From Flexilinea sp. (GTDB lineage Bacteria > Chloroflexota > Anaerolineae > Anaerolineales > Anaerolineaceae): a DNA stretch of 64,000 bases. Positions within the stretch are counted from its first letter, which is position 1; the number at the start of each line of letters is the position of its first letter. This document shows, piece after piece, positions 8,650-18,104 of the stretch. Under the pieces are notes generated by a model. That model saw only the letters and a list, made by a program, of their open reading frames with translations, made no database searches and was not told the origin of the DNA. The stretch spans positions 1 to 64,000 of the forward strand of contig JASBYO010000001.1 in the NCBI GenBank assembly GCA_029983925.1, in the 5' to 3' direction. The position numbers and the translations under genes are program-made.

Positions 8650-10160
8650 TCGTCAGCCTTTTCGTTTGATAAAGCGCGCATTGCTTGCGTAGCGTGGATC
8701 ATGACGGTTTGTTCGGTTATTTCGGAATGATCTAAAATTGCCTGGATCGTTCCGTGATAAAAAACGACGCAGCGATCGGCAACCTTTTGGATTTCCGGGA
8801 TTTCGAGCGTGTTGACGATGATCGTTTTGCCGCTTTTTGAAAGCTCGAGGATGAGCTTATAGATTTCGGCTTTCGCGCCGACGTCGATTCCCTGCGTCGG
8901 GTTATCCAGCAGTAGAATCTCCGCGTTCGTATTCAGCCAGCGCGCGAGGATGACTTTCTGTTGGTTCCCGCCGCTTAAACTCGTGATCAGGTCGCCGCAG
9001 TCGTTCGCTTTTATATTCAGCAATCGCTGATATTCTGAAAACTTGGCGGTTTCGTTCTCTTTCACGATCAGTTGGCTGCGGTTATTTAAAGTGTGTTCCG
9101 CGATGTAAGTGTTTTCAAGAAGATTCATGTCGGGAAAAACTGAATTCTCTTTCCGATTCGAGGCTAACATGCCGACTCGATTCCGCATTGCGTTTTGGAT
9201 CGTATCGTTATGGATCATTTCCTTTCCGAAAATACGAAGCTTGCCGCCGGTCGCGGATTTTACTCCGAAGATTGTTTGGAGGAGGTCGCTCGCTCCGGAT
9301 CCCTGGAGCCCAGTCAATCCGATGACTTCGCCTTGTCTGATGCTGAGCGTGACGTCGCTGAATCCGATCCCGGAATAATTTTCGAGTTCTACGATCGGTT
9401 CGCCTAAAGTTCTTGCCTGATATATTTCGTTATTTGCGTAACTTTCTCCGACCATCAATCGGGCGATTTCTTCCGGATTCGTATCGGATAATTTTCCGCT
9501 CTTAATGAAATAAGAATTCCTTAAAACCGTATAGCTTTGGGCGATTCGAAAAATTTCGGGCATTTTATGCGAAATGAAAATAAAGGTTTTCCCGATTTGT
9601 CTTAAGCGTTCGATGATTTTGAAAAGATGATCAATCTCATCATTGTTCAACGCGGTCGTCGGTTCGTCTAAAATCAAAAGTTTTGCGTCTGCGAAAAGCG
9701 ATTTCGCGATTTCGAGAAGCTGTTTCCGGCTTGTATCGAGATCGCCGACCAGCGCTGTCGGATCCATATCGACGCCTAAGCGGTTGAATAATTCTTCCGT
9801 CCGAGCGATCATCTCCTTTTTCCGAACCGTTCCCAAAGGATTTACCAGTTCTTTATTTAGAAAGAGATTTTCGTAAACGCATAGGTTATTGATGACCGTC
9901 AGCTCCTGATGAACGAAGGCGATTCCGGCCTTTTCCGCGGATTTGATCGATTGGTGATGAAGCTCTTCGCCGTCAAATTCGATCGTTCCGCTGTCTCGTA
10001 AGTAGACGCCGCCTAAGATATTCATTAACGTCGATTTCCCGGCGCCGTTTTCTCCTAAGAGCGCGTGAACTTCTCCCTTTTCGACGGTAAGATCGACGTT
10101 GTTCAGTACGTTTACGCCAAAAAACGATTTCGTGATGTTGCTCATTTTTAGAAGAGGCAT
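8646..10160 (-). CDS. Sugar ABC transporter ATP-binding protein (RbsA/MglA type, two NBDs)
   Basis: 504 residues with two fused nucleotide-binding domains. The first has Walker A GENGAGKST (about residues 35-43) and Walker B LLILDEPTTAL. The second has an altered Walker A region GLQGSGASDL, as is normal in this family, an intact signature SLSGGNQQKV and Walker B EILLLDNPTQG. It powers the permease encoded downstream and overlaps it by four bases. A 100-base gap containing a strong stem-loop separates it from the binding-protein gene upstream. Confidence 0.95.
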   Translation of the reverse strand: MPLLKMSNITKSFFGVNVLNNVDLTVEKGEVHALLGENGAGKSTLMNILGGVYLRDSGTIEFDGEELHHQSIKSAEKAGIAFVHQELTVINNLCVYENLFLNKELVNPLGTVRKKEMIARTEELFNRLGVDMDPTALVGDLDTSRKQLLEIAKSLFADAKLLILDEPTTALNNDEIDHLFKIIERLRQIGKTFIFISHKMPEIFRIAQSYTVLRNSYFIKSGKLSDTNPEEIARLMVGESYANNEIYQARTLGEPIVELENYSGIGFSDVTLSIRQGEVIGLTGLQGSGASDLLQTIFGVKSATGGKLRIFGKEMIHNDTIQNAMRNRVGMLASNRKENSVFPDMNLLENTYIAEHTLNNRSQLIVKENETAKFSEYQRLLNIKANDCGDLITSLSGGNQQKVILARWLNTNAEILLLDNPTQGIDVGAKAEIYKLILELSKSGKTIIVNTLEIPEIQKVADRCVVFYHGTIQAILDHSEITEQTVMIHATQAMRALSNEKADE

Positions 10161-10188
10161 GCTTTTCCCTTCCCTATTGCGCTTGTAC

Positions 10189-10223
10189 GAATCTCGCAGT
10201 ATCCGACCGATACTGCGAGATTC
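10189..10223 (-). terminator. Intercistronic stem-loop after the sugar-binding protein gene
   Basis: A perfect 15-bp stem (GAATCTCGCAGTATC with its complement) closes a five-base loop. There is no T-run, so partial termination or protection of the upstream binding-protein mRNA from 3' exonucleases is more likely than full termination. Confidence 0.75.
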
Positions 10224-10260
10224 AAAATTCAGCTATTTAATTCCGGGGTTGCGTTCGCGG

Positions 10261-11289
10261 TTAGAAGCCTTGGAATTCGGCGACGTTCGAGGCGTCGACG
10301 ACATGGACAGGAATGACATGCTCGGTTTCAAAGGCGTTTCCGGCAAAGTGGTCAACCATGTCTTGAACCGCGGTTTTAATCATTGCGGGATCGTATGTGA
10401 TCGAGAACAGGTCGAAATTCGAAATGATTTCGGGGAACGCCGGATTGTCATGTTCTCCTTTCAGCACGAGGTACATTTCGTTAAGTCCGGAAGACGACGC
10501 GAAACTGACTACGGCGTCGTAAAAGGCTTCCTTTTTCGTCTCTTCGATTTCCGTACCGCTTAGGGCTTCGAGAATACCCATTCCGAGTTCGTCGTCGTGC
10601 GTGAAGATGAATTTATATTCCGCTAAATCTTCAACCGTTTTGCTGTTAATCCAATCGATGAAGATTTGTTTGCCGGTCGATCGGCTCCATCCCGTCGAAT
10701 CGGAAAATTCGATCGTTTCGATCTGTTCGTCGGTCCATCCGGCGTCCTTTAAGCCGGCGATAAATCCGTCGTTGCGCATAACGGGAACGGAGGAGGTATC
10801 GCCGATCATGACATAAATCTGGTCGCCCGGCTTCAGCCCTTTTTCGACAAAGCGTTTGGCGGTTTCGTTTCCGATTCCGAAGTTATCGCCTTTTACGTTC
10901 GTGATCACTTTCGATTGGACGATATCCGAGTCGATGATGCGATCGAACATGATAAACGGAATATCCTGCATCGCGACATTCACAAGCGAGGATTCCATCG
11001 TATTATCGTAAGGGAGAATTACGATCCCGTCGGGAACCGAACGCGCGGCGAGCAGGTCGTCGATTTGTTCCTGCTGATTTTTCGGATCGGTCGCGGCTAA
11101 AACGGTGACGTTGTAACCTTCCGCGTTGAGTTCCTCGGCTTTTTCGTTCGCGTAATTCAGTACCGCGCCGGTCCAGCCGTGATCCGCGCTGGGGACCAGT
11201 ACGGCGATCGATTCGCCTTCCGCAAACGCCCAGCTGAACAGGCTGAATACGAATAACATGACGACAAATAGCACAGACAACTTTTTCAT
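10261..11289 (-). CDS. Sugar ABC transporter substrate-binding protein (Peripla_BP_4 type)
   Basis: 342 residues from the ATG at 11289. An upstream in-frame ATG at 11331 overlaps the preceding gene and would add a Lys-rich stretch before the signal peptide, so it is rejected; AAGGA precedes 11289. The N-terminus MKKLSVLFVVMLFVFSLFSW is a signal peptide ending near AFAEG, without a lipobox. The mature part starts SIAVLVPSADHGWTG, the usual first strand of ribose/galactose-type binding proteins, with later motifs IVILPYDN and VMIGDTSSVP. It captures the sugar outside the membrane for the importer encoded downstream. Confidence 0.93.
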   Translation of the reverse strand: MKKLSVLFVVMLFVFSLFSWAFAEGESIAVLVPSADHGWTGAVLNYANEKAEELNAEGYNVTVLAATDPKNQQEQIDDLLAARSVPDGIVILPYDNTMESSLVNVAMQDIPFIMFDRIIDSDIVQSKVITNVKGDNFGIGNETAKRFVEKGLKPGDQIYVMIGDTSSVPVMRNDGFIAGLKDAGWTDEQIETIEFSDSTGWSRSTGKQIFIDWINSKTVEDLAEYKFIFTHDDELGMGILEALSGTEIEETKKEAFYDAVVSFASSSGLNEMYLVLKGEHDNPAFPEIISNFDLFSITYDPAMIKTAVQDMVDHFAGNAFETEHVIPVHVVDASNVAEFQGF

Positions 11290-11315
11290 ATTTTTTATCC
11301 TTTTTTTCTTCTTTT

Positions 11316-12467
11316 TTATATTTCGACCCATTCCGAGTCGTTTCCCGCGCTTTTGATCACCGCGTGGATGAATTTCACGCCGTTCAGCCCGTCTTCCGCC
11401 TTTTGGAAATCGAGTTCGTTATCCGTCGGCTCCTGACCGGCTTTTACCTTAAGGATGGTGCTGATGATGTTTCTGTAATTGTTCGCGAATGCGATATAGT
11501 AACCTTCCGGGTGTCCGGCCGGAACGCGGCCGGTCGCGCCGGCTTTTTCGCTGATGTAGCCGCTGCTGCGCGAGAGGATCCGCGTCGCTTCGTTTCGCGG
11601 CGTATATTTCAGGTAGTCGGGCGATTCCTCTTCCCATTCGATACTACCTTCGGTTCCGAAAATCCGGACGGCTAAACCGTTCTTGTGCCCTGACGCTACC
11701 TGAGAACACCAATATCCGCCGTTTATACCGTTCTCGTATTCAACCAGGATGTTGGCGTTCAGATCTAATTCGTGACCGTAGCGGTTTACCGTCGCTGCCA
11801 GACGTTTGATTTTCAGCCCGGTGAGATAATGAACCATGTTTTCCATATGCGAGCCGATATCGCCGGTACAGTTCGATATCCCGGAAACCGCCGGATCCAT
11901 GCGCCATACTGATAAGTTGCTCCCGCCCTCTTTGGCTTTTTCCGCGACTTGATCCAACAGCCAGTCCTGAGCGTATTCCGCGTTAATAGTTAAAATTTGG
12001 CCGATTTTCCCGTTCGCGATCATTTCGCGGGCGACCTTGACCATGGCGTATCCCGTATAAGTGTAGGTGACGCCGAAGACAAGTTTTTTATCTTCGGCCG
12101 TTTTTACCAGGTCTTCCGCCTGTTCGATCGTGAAACATAACGGTTTTTCGCAAACGACGTTGAAGCCGGCTTCAAGGAACGCTTTGGAGATTTCATAATG
12201 GGTATTGTTCGGCGTCGTAATAACGACGAAATCGACTTTATCGGCGCGCGCGGCTTCCGTTTTCGCCATCGTTTTAAAGTCGGGGTATACGCGCGCGGGG
12301 TCGATCCGCCAGGTTTCGCCGGTTTCCCGGTTCAATTCCGGATTGGTTGAGAAACAACCGGCGGCAAGCGTCGCGCGGCCGTCGAATCCGATCGCTTTCC
12401 TGTGAACGTCGCCGATAAACGCGCGGTTATGGCCTCCGATCATGCCGTAAGTTAAGCTGGTTTTCAT
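11316..12467 (-). CDS. Gfo/Idh/MocA-family oxidoreductase
   Basis: 383 residues. The N-terminal NAD(P)-binding Rossmann fold begins YGMIGGHNRAFIGDVHRKAI and includes the family signature CEKPLCFTIEQAE (about residues 125-137), where the Lys of EKP is catalytic. The C-terminal half has the expected alpha/beta substrate domain with SNCTGDIGSH, whose Asp and His are typical catalytic residues. The enzyme would oxidise a sugar or cyclitol, for example an inositol isomer or a keto-sugar, with NAD(P). It lies 15 bases after the isomerase-like gene and 26 bases before the binding-protein start, so it is part of the operon. Confidence 0.92.
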   Translation of the reverse strand: MKTSLTYGMIGGHNRAFIGDVHRKAIGFDGRATLAAGCFSTNPELNRETGETWRIDPARVYPDFKTMAKTEAARADKVDFVVITTPNNTHYEISKAFLEAGFNVVCEKPLCFTIEQAEDLVKTAEDKKLVFGVTYTYTGYAMVKVAREMIANGKIGQILTINAEYAQDWLLDQVAEKAKEGGSNLSVWRMDPAVSGISNCTGDIGSHMENMVHYLTGLKIKRLAATVNRYGHELDLNANILVEYENGINGGYWCSQVASGHKNGLAVRIFGTEGSIEWEEESPDYLKYTPRNEATRILSRSSGYISEKAGATGRVPAGHPEGYYIAFANNYRNIISTILKVKAGQEPTDNELDFQKAEDGLNGVKFIHAVIKSAGNDSEWVEI

Positions 12468-12482
12468 CCTGTTTCCTCCGGA

Positions 12483-13475
12483 TCAGTTTGCAATCGCTTC
12501 GTCGAATTTGACGTTCGATTTGCGGAAATTTATTTTCTTGACAAAAGCCGCCGCTTCGGTAGCCCCGAAGATCCGGTCCATGCCGCTGTCTTCCCATTCG
12601 ACCGAAAGCGGTCCGTCGTAGTCGAATTCGTTTAGGACGCGAATAATTTCTTCGAAATTAACGTCCCCGTGGCCGAGCGAGCGGAAATTCCAGCCGCGGC
12701 GCGAATCGCCGAAATCGATATGTGACCCGAGGAGTCCGGTGCGTCCGTCCAGCGTGACCGCGACGTCTTTCATATGGACATGAAATACATGTTTAATAAA
12801 GTCCCGCAGGAAAAGATGCGGTTGAATTCCTTGCCATAATAAATGGCTCGGATCGAAATTCAGCCCGAATTCCGGATATTCCTTGAATTTATCTAATAAT
12901 TTTTCAGTTGAGTAATAATCGAAAGCGATTTCGCCGGGATGAACTTCGAGCGCGAATTTAACGCCGTATTTCCGGAACTCTTCTAAAATCGGAGCCCAGC
13001 GTTCGACGATTTCATCAAATCCGGCCTCGATCATGGCTTCGGTTGTTTGCGGGAATGAGTAAAGATATTTCCAAATCGGCGAACCGGTGAACCCCGTGAC
13101 GACATGAACGCCTAATTCAGCGGCGATTTTAGCGAGCTTTTTCATCGTTTCGGTTCCCCACGCTCGAATCGCCTCCGGGTTGCCGGCGAGGTTCGGCGGC
13201 GCGAAGTTATCGAGACGCGGATCGGGCGCGTCGCCGACGCATTGTCCAATGATATGCGCGGCTAACGCTTTGCACTGCAAATTGTATTTTTTTAACGTGT
13301 TCTGAATAAATTGAATATAAGCAGGATCGGAATAAGCTTTTTCAATATCGAAGCTGTTTCCCCACGCCGCGATTTCGATCCCGTCGTAGCCCATGGCTGC
13401 GGCTGTTTTACAAAGTTCCTCGAACGGTAAATCAGCCCATTGGGCCGTACAGAGCGTTACGATTCTTTCTCCCGT
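12483..13475 (-). CDS. Sugar phosphate isomerase/epimerase-like TIM-barrel protein (apparent ACG start)
   Basis: This belongs to the xylose-isomerase-like TIM-barrel (AP-endonuclease-2 fold) family; motifs include GYDGIEIAAWGN, EVHPGEIAFD, NFDPSHLLWQG, HVFHVHMKDV, a late GDVNFEEI and LSVEWED, which provide Glu/Asp/His metal ligands. The first in-frame ATG (13394) cuts off the first barrel strand. The frame stays open to 13475, and the added residues (IVTLCTAQWADLPFEELCK) match the family N-terminus. No ATG, GTG or TTG lies in this extension, but an AAAGGAG site stands seven bases before an ACG at 13473-13475, so ACG is the best start (330 residues). It is the first gene of the operon and probably isomerises a sugar or inositol intermediate. 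Confidence 0.85.
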   Translation of the reverse strand, partial: TGERIVTLCTAQWADLPFEELCKTAAAMGYDGIEIAAWGNSFDIEKAYSDPAYIQFIQNTLKKYNLQCKALAAHIIGQCVGDAPDPRLDNFAPPNLAGNPEAIRAWGTETMKKLAKIAAELGVHVVTGFTGSPIWKYLYSFPQTTEAMIEAGFDEIVERWAPILEEFRKYGVKFALEVHPGEIAFDYYSTEKLLDKFKEYPEFGLNFDPSHLLWQGIQPHLFLRDFIKHVFHVHMKDVAVTLDGRTGLLGSHIDFGDSRRGWNFRSLGHGDVNFEEIIRVLNEFDYDGPLSVEWEDSGMDRIFGATEAAAFVKKINFRKSNVKFDEAIAN

Positions 13476-13831
13476 AAAAGATCTCCTTTTTTATTTTCGG
13501 GCGATTACTCGTGTTGCACCGATACTCGGTTGTATATAAATGTATGAAGCGAAAAGGCTTGTCAGCCTATTGGTATGATCCTGATTCAAAGATCATTCTG
13601 TCGTAAGAATTTTCGTTCCTGTTCCGAAGGGATTCAAAAGCGGATCCGGTTCTGATCCCTTTTCATGCCGAACTGCATGCGGCTGAAAAAAAGCGAATAA
13701 ATATATTTTTGCGCTGTACTCTCCTTATCTTAAAAGTTTATGTCTTGTTTGCCGGTTTAAACGCTAATTTTACCATAGGTCTTTTTTGATCTATGGGCGC
13801 GTTTTTCTTTCGCTCGTTATATCCGGCTTGC
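13476..13831. other. Intergenic region upstream of the sugar operon
   Basis: No open frame with coding character was found. It holds two hairpins: arms CCATAGGTC/GATCTATGG at 13773-13796 with a six-T loop, likely the end of the dehydratase-related transcript, and arms AAGGGAT/ATCCCTT at 13627-13661. No clear sigma-70 promoter for the minus-strand operon could be picked. Confidence 0.5.
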
Positions 13832-15169
13832 CTACGCGGCGCGTTTTACGGGCGAAAACGAGTAAGCGTAGTCGATCTTCTCCGTCTTCAGGCCGCTGTC
13901 CCGTTCCTCGAGTTTTTCGCGTCCGATCGCGAGCATCAGCTTAATCCGGTTTTCCTGATTGACCCGTGTCGCGCCGGGGTCGTAGTCGATTGCGACGATA
14001 TTCGCTTCCGGGTAATTTTCGCGGATCGATCGGATCATGCCTTTCCCGACAATATGATTCGGGAGGCAGCCGAACGGCTGGGCGCAGACGATATTTTCAT
14101 ATCCGGATTCGATCAATTCCAACATCTCCGCCGTCAGCAGCCAACCTTCGCCCATCTTGCAGCCATGGCCGATATAGGGCGCGACGATTTTTTTCAGATG
14201 CGCGTAGCTGGCCGGGGGGATATAGCGTTTCGACGTTCTAAGGACGCTCAGGAGATCGTCTTCAAATTGGCGCAGATAGTTGAACATGACGTTGACGGCG
14301 ATTTTTTTAAGTCCGCTCCCGCCGTAAAGCTCAATATCTTCCAGCCGATTATCAACCTTGAACAGCAGGAAGGAGAGAATCCCGGGGACATTGACTTCGC
14401 AGCCTTGATCGAACAGGAATTTTTCGAGATTGTTATTCGCCAGCGGCGAGTATTTTACGTAGATTTCGCCGACGATCCCGACGCGGACTTTTTTCCGTTC
14501 GGCGATTTGGATATTCTCGAAAGATTCAAGAATACGCGCCATCAGAGTCCGGATCGATTTTCGATCGACGGCGCCGCCTTTCTCGAACAGCTCGCTGATC
14601 GTCGTTACCCAATGGTTGACCAGATTTTCAGACTCGCCGTAATTTACTTCGTAAGGGCGGGTCTGATTATTCAGCAGTGTCAGACAGTCGCCGAAGATCA
14701 GCGCGGCGAACGCCTGGCGCAGCATCGGAAGCGTCAGTTTGAAGCCCGAATTTTTTTCCATCCCCGACAGGTTCAGCGATATGACCGGAATGTGCCCCAT
14801 GCCGGCGTTGACGAGCGCTTTCCGCAGCAGGTGGATATAATTCGAAGCGCGGCAGCCGCCGCCGGTCTGCGACATGACGAGCGCGACTTTATTCAAATCG
14901 TATTTCCCGCTTTTCAGCGCGCTGATCATCTGACCGATCGTCAGCAGCGCCGGATAACAAGTATCGTTATGAACATATTTGATGCCCTGGCTGCAGACGT
15001 CGGGATCCGCGTTGGTCAGCAGTTCGACGTTATAGCCGTTGCGGCGGAATACGTTGACGAGGAAACGGAAATGAATATCGAGCATATTCGGGATCAGGAT
15101 CGTATAATCCTTTTTCATTTCCTTCGTGAATTCGATTCGTTCGCTTTTTTTTGTCATTCTTTCAGACAT
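13832..15169 (-). CDS. 2-hydroxyacyl-CoA dehydratase-like protein (C-terminal partner of the activase)
   Basis: 445 residues that resemble the C-terminal part of the about 1400-residue CoA-substrate-specific activase/dehydratase proteins (COG3581-like, HGD-D type). Conserved-looking segments are NMLDIHFRFL, YVHNDTCYPALLTIGQ, MSQTGGGCRASNY, IVGEIYVKYSP and QPFGCLPNHIVGKG; the Cys residues are candidate iron-sulfur ligands. Start ATG 15169 has GGAG at six bases and overlaps the upstream activase gene by eight bases, so the two are translationally coupled and probably act as one complex. No separate A/B dehydratase subunit genes or CoA-transferase are nearby, so the true substrate is unknown. 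Confidence 0.8.
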   Translation of the reverse strand: MSERMTKKSERIEFTKEMKKDYTILIPNMLDIHFRFLVNVFRRNGYNVELLTNADPDVCSQGIKYVHNDTCYPALLTIGQMISALKSGKYDLNKVALVMSQTGGGCRASNYIHLLRKALVNAGMGHIPVISLNLSGMEKNSGFKLTLPMLRQAFAALIFGDCLTLLNNQTRPYEVNYGESENLVNHWVTTISELFEKGGAVDRKSIRTLMARILESFENIQIAERKKVRVGIVGEIYVKYSPLANNNLEKFLFDQGCEVNVPGILSFLLFKVDNRLEDIELYGGSGLKKIAVNVMFNYLRQFEDDLLSVLRTSKRYIPPASYAHLKKIVAPYIGHGCKMGEGWLLTAEMLELIESGYENIVCAQPFGCLPNHIVGKGMIRSIRENYPEANIVAIDYDPGATRVNQENRIKLMLAIGREKLEERDSGLKTEKIDYAYSFSPVKRAA

Positions 15170-18104
15170 GATAAACTCCGGTTTTCTGCCGCGCGGCGGC
15201 GAATAAAGAGCGGATTCGGATCTTTACGGCGCCGAGGTTGGTAATTTCGTCGATTTTAATTTGCGTATAGATTTTGTCGCCGGCTTCCAGGATCGAGCGA
15301 ACTTCGTCCGTCGTAATCGCGTCGACGCCGCAGCCAAAGGACACGAGTTGGATCAGATTCAAATTCGGATCATCGGCGTCGGCGGCAAATTTTGCCGCGG
15401 CGTAGAGGCGCGCGTGATAGGTCCACTGGTTCAGAACCGCGGTCGGGAATTTTTCATAGCGGCGCATCAGGCAGTCGTCCGACAAGACGACCGCGCCTTC
15501 TTCGGCGATGAAGCGGTCGATCCCATGATTGATTTCGTTGTCAAGGTGATACGGCCGTCCGCTCAGGATAATCGCGGGTAGATTTTCTTCGCGCGCCAGC
15601 TCAAGGAGCGCCTCGCCTTTATCGTTGACGGCGTTCAGGTACGCCGCCAGCTCGGCATAAGCGTTTTTCGCGGCGCGTTCGACGTCCTTCAGCGCGACCG
15701 ATCCGAATTCGCGTTCCAGAATGGGCTGAATTTTCCTCGGGAAATCTTTCGGGCGGTGAATCCCGACGTAATCGTTGATGAATTTCGTTTCGGCGAGCCG
15801 TTTGACGTTGCTGCGGATGACTTCCGGATAGTAGGCGACAACCGGACAGTTATAGTGATTATCGCTGAGACGCTCGTCCGTGTTGTACGTCATGCACGGA
15901 TAGAAGATCGCGTCGACCTTTTTATCCAAAAGCGCTTCAATATGCCCGTGAACGATTTTTGCCGGATAACAGGCGGTATCGGACGGGATGGAATGTTGTC
16001 CGTTCAGGTAGAGCGTTCGGTTCGAGGGCGGCGAAATCTTGATCCCAAAGCCGAGCGTCGAGAAAAACGAATGCCAGAAGGGGAGGAGTTCATACATATT
16101 CAGGACAAGCGGGATCCCGATCGTTTCGCGGCGGACGCCGTTAACGTCGCCGTATTCGCGAAGCAGCGTTTTCTTAAATTCATAAATATTGTGTTTCGGC
16201 TTGTCGGATTTGGACCGTACCGGGCGGTCGCACTGGTTCCCGCCGATGAAGCGGCGGTTGCCGTCAAAGGTATTGATCGTCAGACGGCAGCGATTGGTAC
16301 AGATATTACAGACGGTTGCGCGGACGGAATGGGTAAAGTCCGCCAATCCGTCGCGGTTCATGATCGTTGATTCGATCCGCCCTTCATCCGACGCGCGTTC
16401 TTTCGCGTACAGCGCCGCCCCCATCGCTCCCATCAGCCCGGACAGCCCGGGACGAACGACGTTTCGCCGGATTTCCTGTTCAAAGGCGCGCAGCACGGCG
16501 TCGTTCAGGAACGTTCCGCCCTGAACGACGATATGGTCGCCGAGAGATTCGGTATCGCGGACGCGGATAACTTTATATAAAGCGTTCTTAACGACGCTTA
16601 TCGATAATCCGGCGGAAATATTTTCGATTGTCGCGCCGTCTTTTTGCGCCTGTTTTACCGATGAATTCATGAATACCGTACAGCGCGAGCCGAGATCGAC
16701 CGGCTGGTCGGCGAGCAGGCCCAATTCGGCGAAATCTTCGATCGATTTCCCGAGCGCGCCGGCGAACGTCTGTAAGAATGAGCCGCAGCCGGAAGAGCAG
16801 GCTTCATTAAGGAAGATGTTGTCGATCGCGCCGCAGCGAATCTTGAAACATTTGATGTCCTGCCCGCCGATGTCGATAATGAAGTCGACGTCCGGATCAT
16901 ATTTTTTCGCGGCGGTGAAATGGGCGATCGTTTCGACGATTCCGTAATCGGTATGGAAAGCGTTCTTGATAATTTCTTCGCCGTATCCGGTCGTCGCCGA
17001 AGCGACGATTCGGATTCCCGGAAATTTTTCGTACGCTTCTTCAAGAAAGTTTTTAACGAGCGGAACGGGATTCCCGCTGTTCGGGAGGTATTTCGCGAAA
17101 GAAACTTCCTCGTTTTCGTTCAAAACGACGGCTTTCAGCGTTGTCGATCCGGCGTCGATTCCGATATAGGCGCGTTTCGAATCTGTCAGCGGCGCGTCCG
17201 TCGGCTCGGCGTTTTGATCGTGCCGTTTTCGGAAAGCGCGGTATTCATCTCGATTTCGGAAGAGCGGCGGCAGGCTGATATAGTCTCGGTTCCCGCCTAA
17301 CAGCCGGATATTGCGGATCGTGTCTTCGAGGATGAGCGCGTCGTCGTTATTAACGAGCGCCGCGCCGAGCGCGACGTAATAAAGCGAATTTTCGGGGTTA
17401 ACCCCTTCGCGTTTCAGCGCGGCGTCGAACGCGTTCCGCAATTCGGATAGAAACGTCAGCGGGCCGCCCAGATAAAGAACGTTCCCGTCGAATTCGCGCC
17501 CTTGGGCCAGCCCGGCGATTGTCTGGTTGACGACGGCGGCGAAAATCGAGGCGCAGATATCTTCCTTATTCGCGCCCTGGTTCAAAAGCGGCTGAATATC
17601 CGATTTGGCGAATACGCCGCAGCGGGAGGCGATCGTGTAGATCTTTTGATGATTGGCGGCGGCTTCGTTCATCTCAGCCGGGGTCATCGCCATCAGCGTT
17701 CCCATCTGGTCGATAAACGCGCCCGTTCCGCCGGCGCAGCTGCCGTTCATGCGCACTTCCATGACGCCGCTCAGGAACAGGATTTTCGCGTCTTCCCCGC
17801 CCAGTTCGATCACGATTTCCGCGTCGGGCTGAAAGGCTCTGACGGCGGCTTTCGTCGCGAAAACTTCCTGAACGAAAGGGATTTTTACCTGTTCGGCGAA
17901 CCCCATGCCGGCCGATCCGGCAATACTCAGCTGAGCGAATTTTTCTTTCGGGAATGAGCGCGCGATATCGCTCAGCATGCCGATAACCTTGTCCGCGATT
18001 TGAGAAAAATGGCGTTCGTATTTTTTATATACGATTTGCCCTTTCGTATCCAGGACAACACTTTTAAGCGTCGTTGAGCCGACGTCCAATCCGATTTTTA
18101 ACAA
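15162..18104 (-). CDS. Acyl-CoA dehydratase activase (two BcrAD/BadF ATPase domains plus DUF2229)
   Basis: About 980 residues. Two ASKHA-fold BcrAD_BadFG ATPase domains are present: the first opens IGLDVGSTTLKSVVLD and has NGSCAGGTGAF, the second opens YIGIDAGSTTLKAVVLN (about residue 310) and has NEACSSGCGSF; the Cys of each is a [4Fe-4S] ligand position in the family. The C-terminal third, from about residue 630, holds VCNICTNRC and a DUF2229 region (SDTACYPAKIVHGH). Family members use ATP to inject an electron into 2-hydroxyacyl-CoA dehydratases. An in-frame TTG at 18122 overlaps the AAGGAG site; the TTG at 18104, nine bases after it, is the better start. It is oxygen-sensitive biology, consistent with an anaerobe. 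Confidence 0.9.
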   Translation of the reverse strand: MLKIGLDVGSTTLKSVVLDTKGQIVYKKYERHFSQIADKVIGMLSDIARSFPKEKFAQLSIAGSAGMGFAEQVKIPFVQEVFATKAAVRAFQPDAEIVIELGGEDAKILFLSGVMEVRMNGSCAGGTGAFIDQMGTLMAMTPAEMNEAAANHQKIYTIASRCGVFAKSDIQPLLNQGANKEDICASIFAAVVNQTIAGLAQGREFDGNVLYLGGPLTFLSELRNAFDAALKREGVNPENSLYYVALGAALVNNDDALILEDTIRNIRLLGGNRDYISLPPLFRNRDEYRAFRKRHDQNAEPTDAPLTDSKRAYIGIDAGSTTLKAVVLNENEEVSFAKYLPNSGNPVPLVKNFLEEAYEKFPGIRIVASATTGYGEEIIKNAFHTDYGIVETIAHFTAAKKYDPDVDFIIDIGGQDIKCFKIRCGAIDNIFLNEACSSGCGSFLQTFAGALGKSIEDFAELGLLADQPVDLGSRCTVFMNSSVKQAQKDGATIENISAGLSISVVKNALYKVIRVRDTESLGDHIVVQGGTFLNDAVLRAFEQEIRRNVVRPGLSGLMGAMGAALYAKERASDEGRIESTIMNRDGLADFTHSVRATVCNICTNRCRLTINTFDGNRRFIGGNQCDRPVRSKSDKPKHNIYEFKKTLLREYGDVNGVRRETIGIPLVLNMYELLPFWHSFFSTLGFGIKISPPSNRTLYLNGQHSIPSDTACYPAKIVHGHIEALLDKKVDAIFYPCMTYNTDERLSDNHYNCPVVAYYPEVIRSNVKRLAETKFINDYVGIHRPKDFPRKIQPILEREFGSVALKDVERAAKNAYAELAAYLNAVNDKGEALLELAREENLPAIILSGRPYHLDNEINHGIDRFIAEEGAVVLSDDCLMRRYEKFPTAVLNQWTYHARLYAAAKFAADADDPNLNLIQLVSFGCGVDAITTDEVRSILEAGDKIYTQIKIDEITNLGAVKIRIRSLFAAARQKTGVYHV

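Noticed and set aside
13793-15244. Plus-strand open frame of 483 codons
   Set aside because: It lies antisense to the dehydratase-like gene, whose protein has clear family motifs. Its translation is rich in Arg, Phe and Asp, as expected from the complement of coding sequence.
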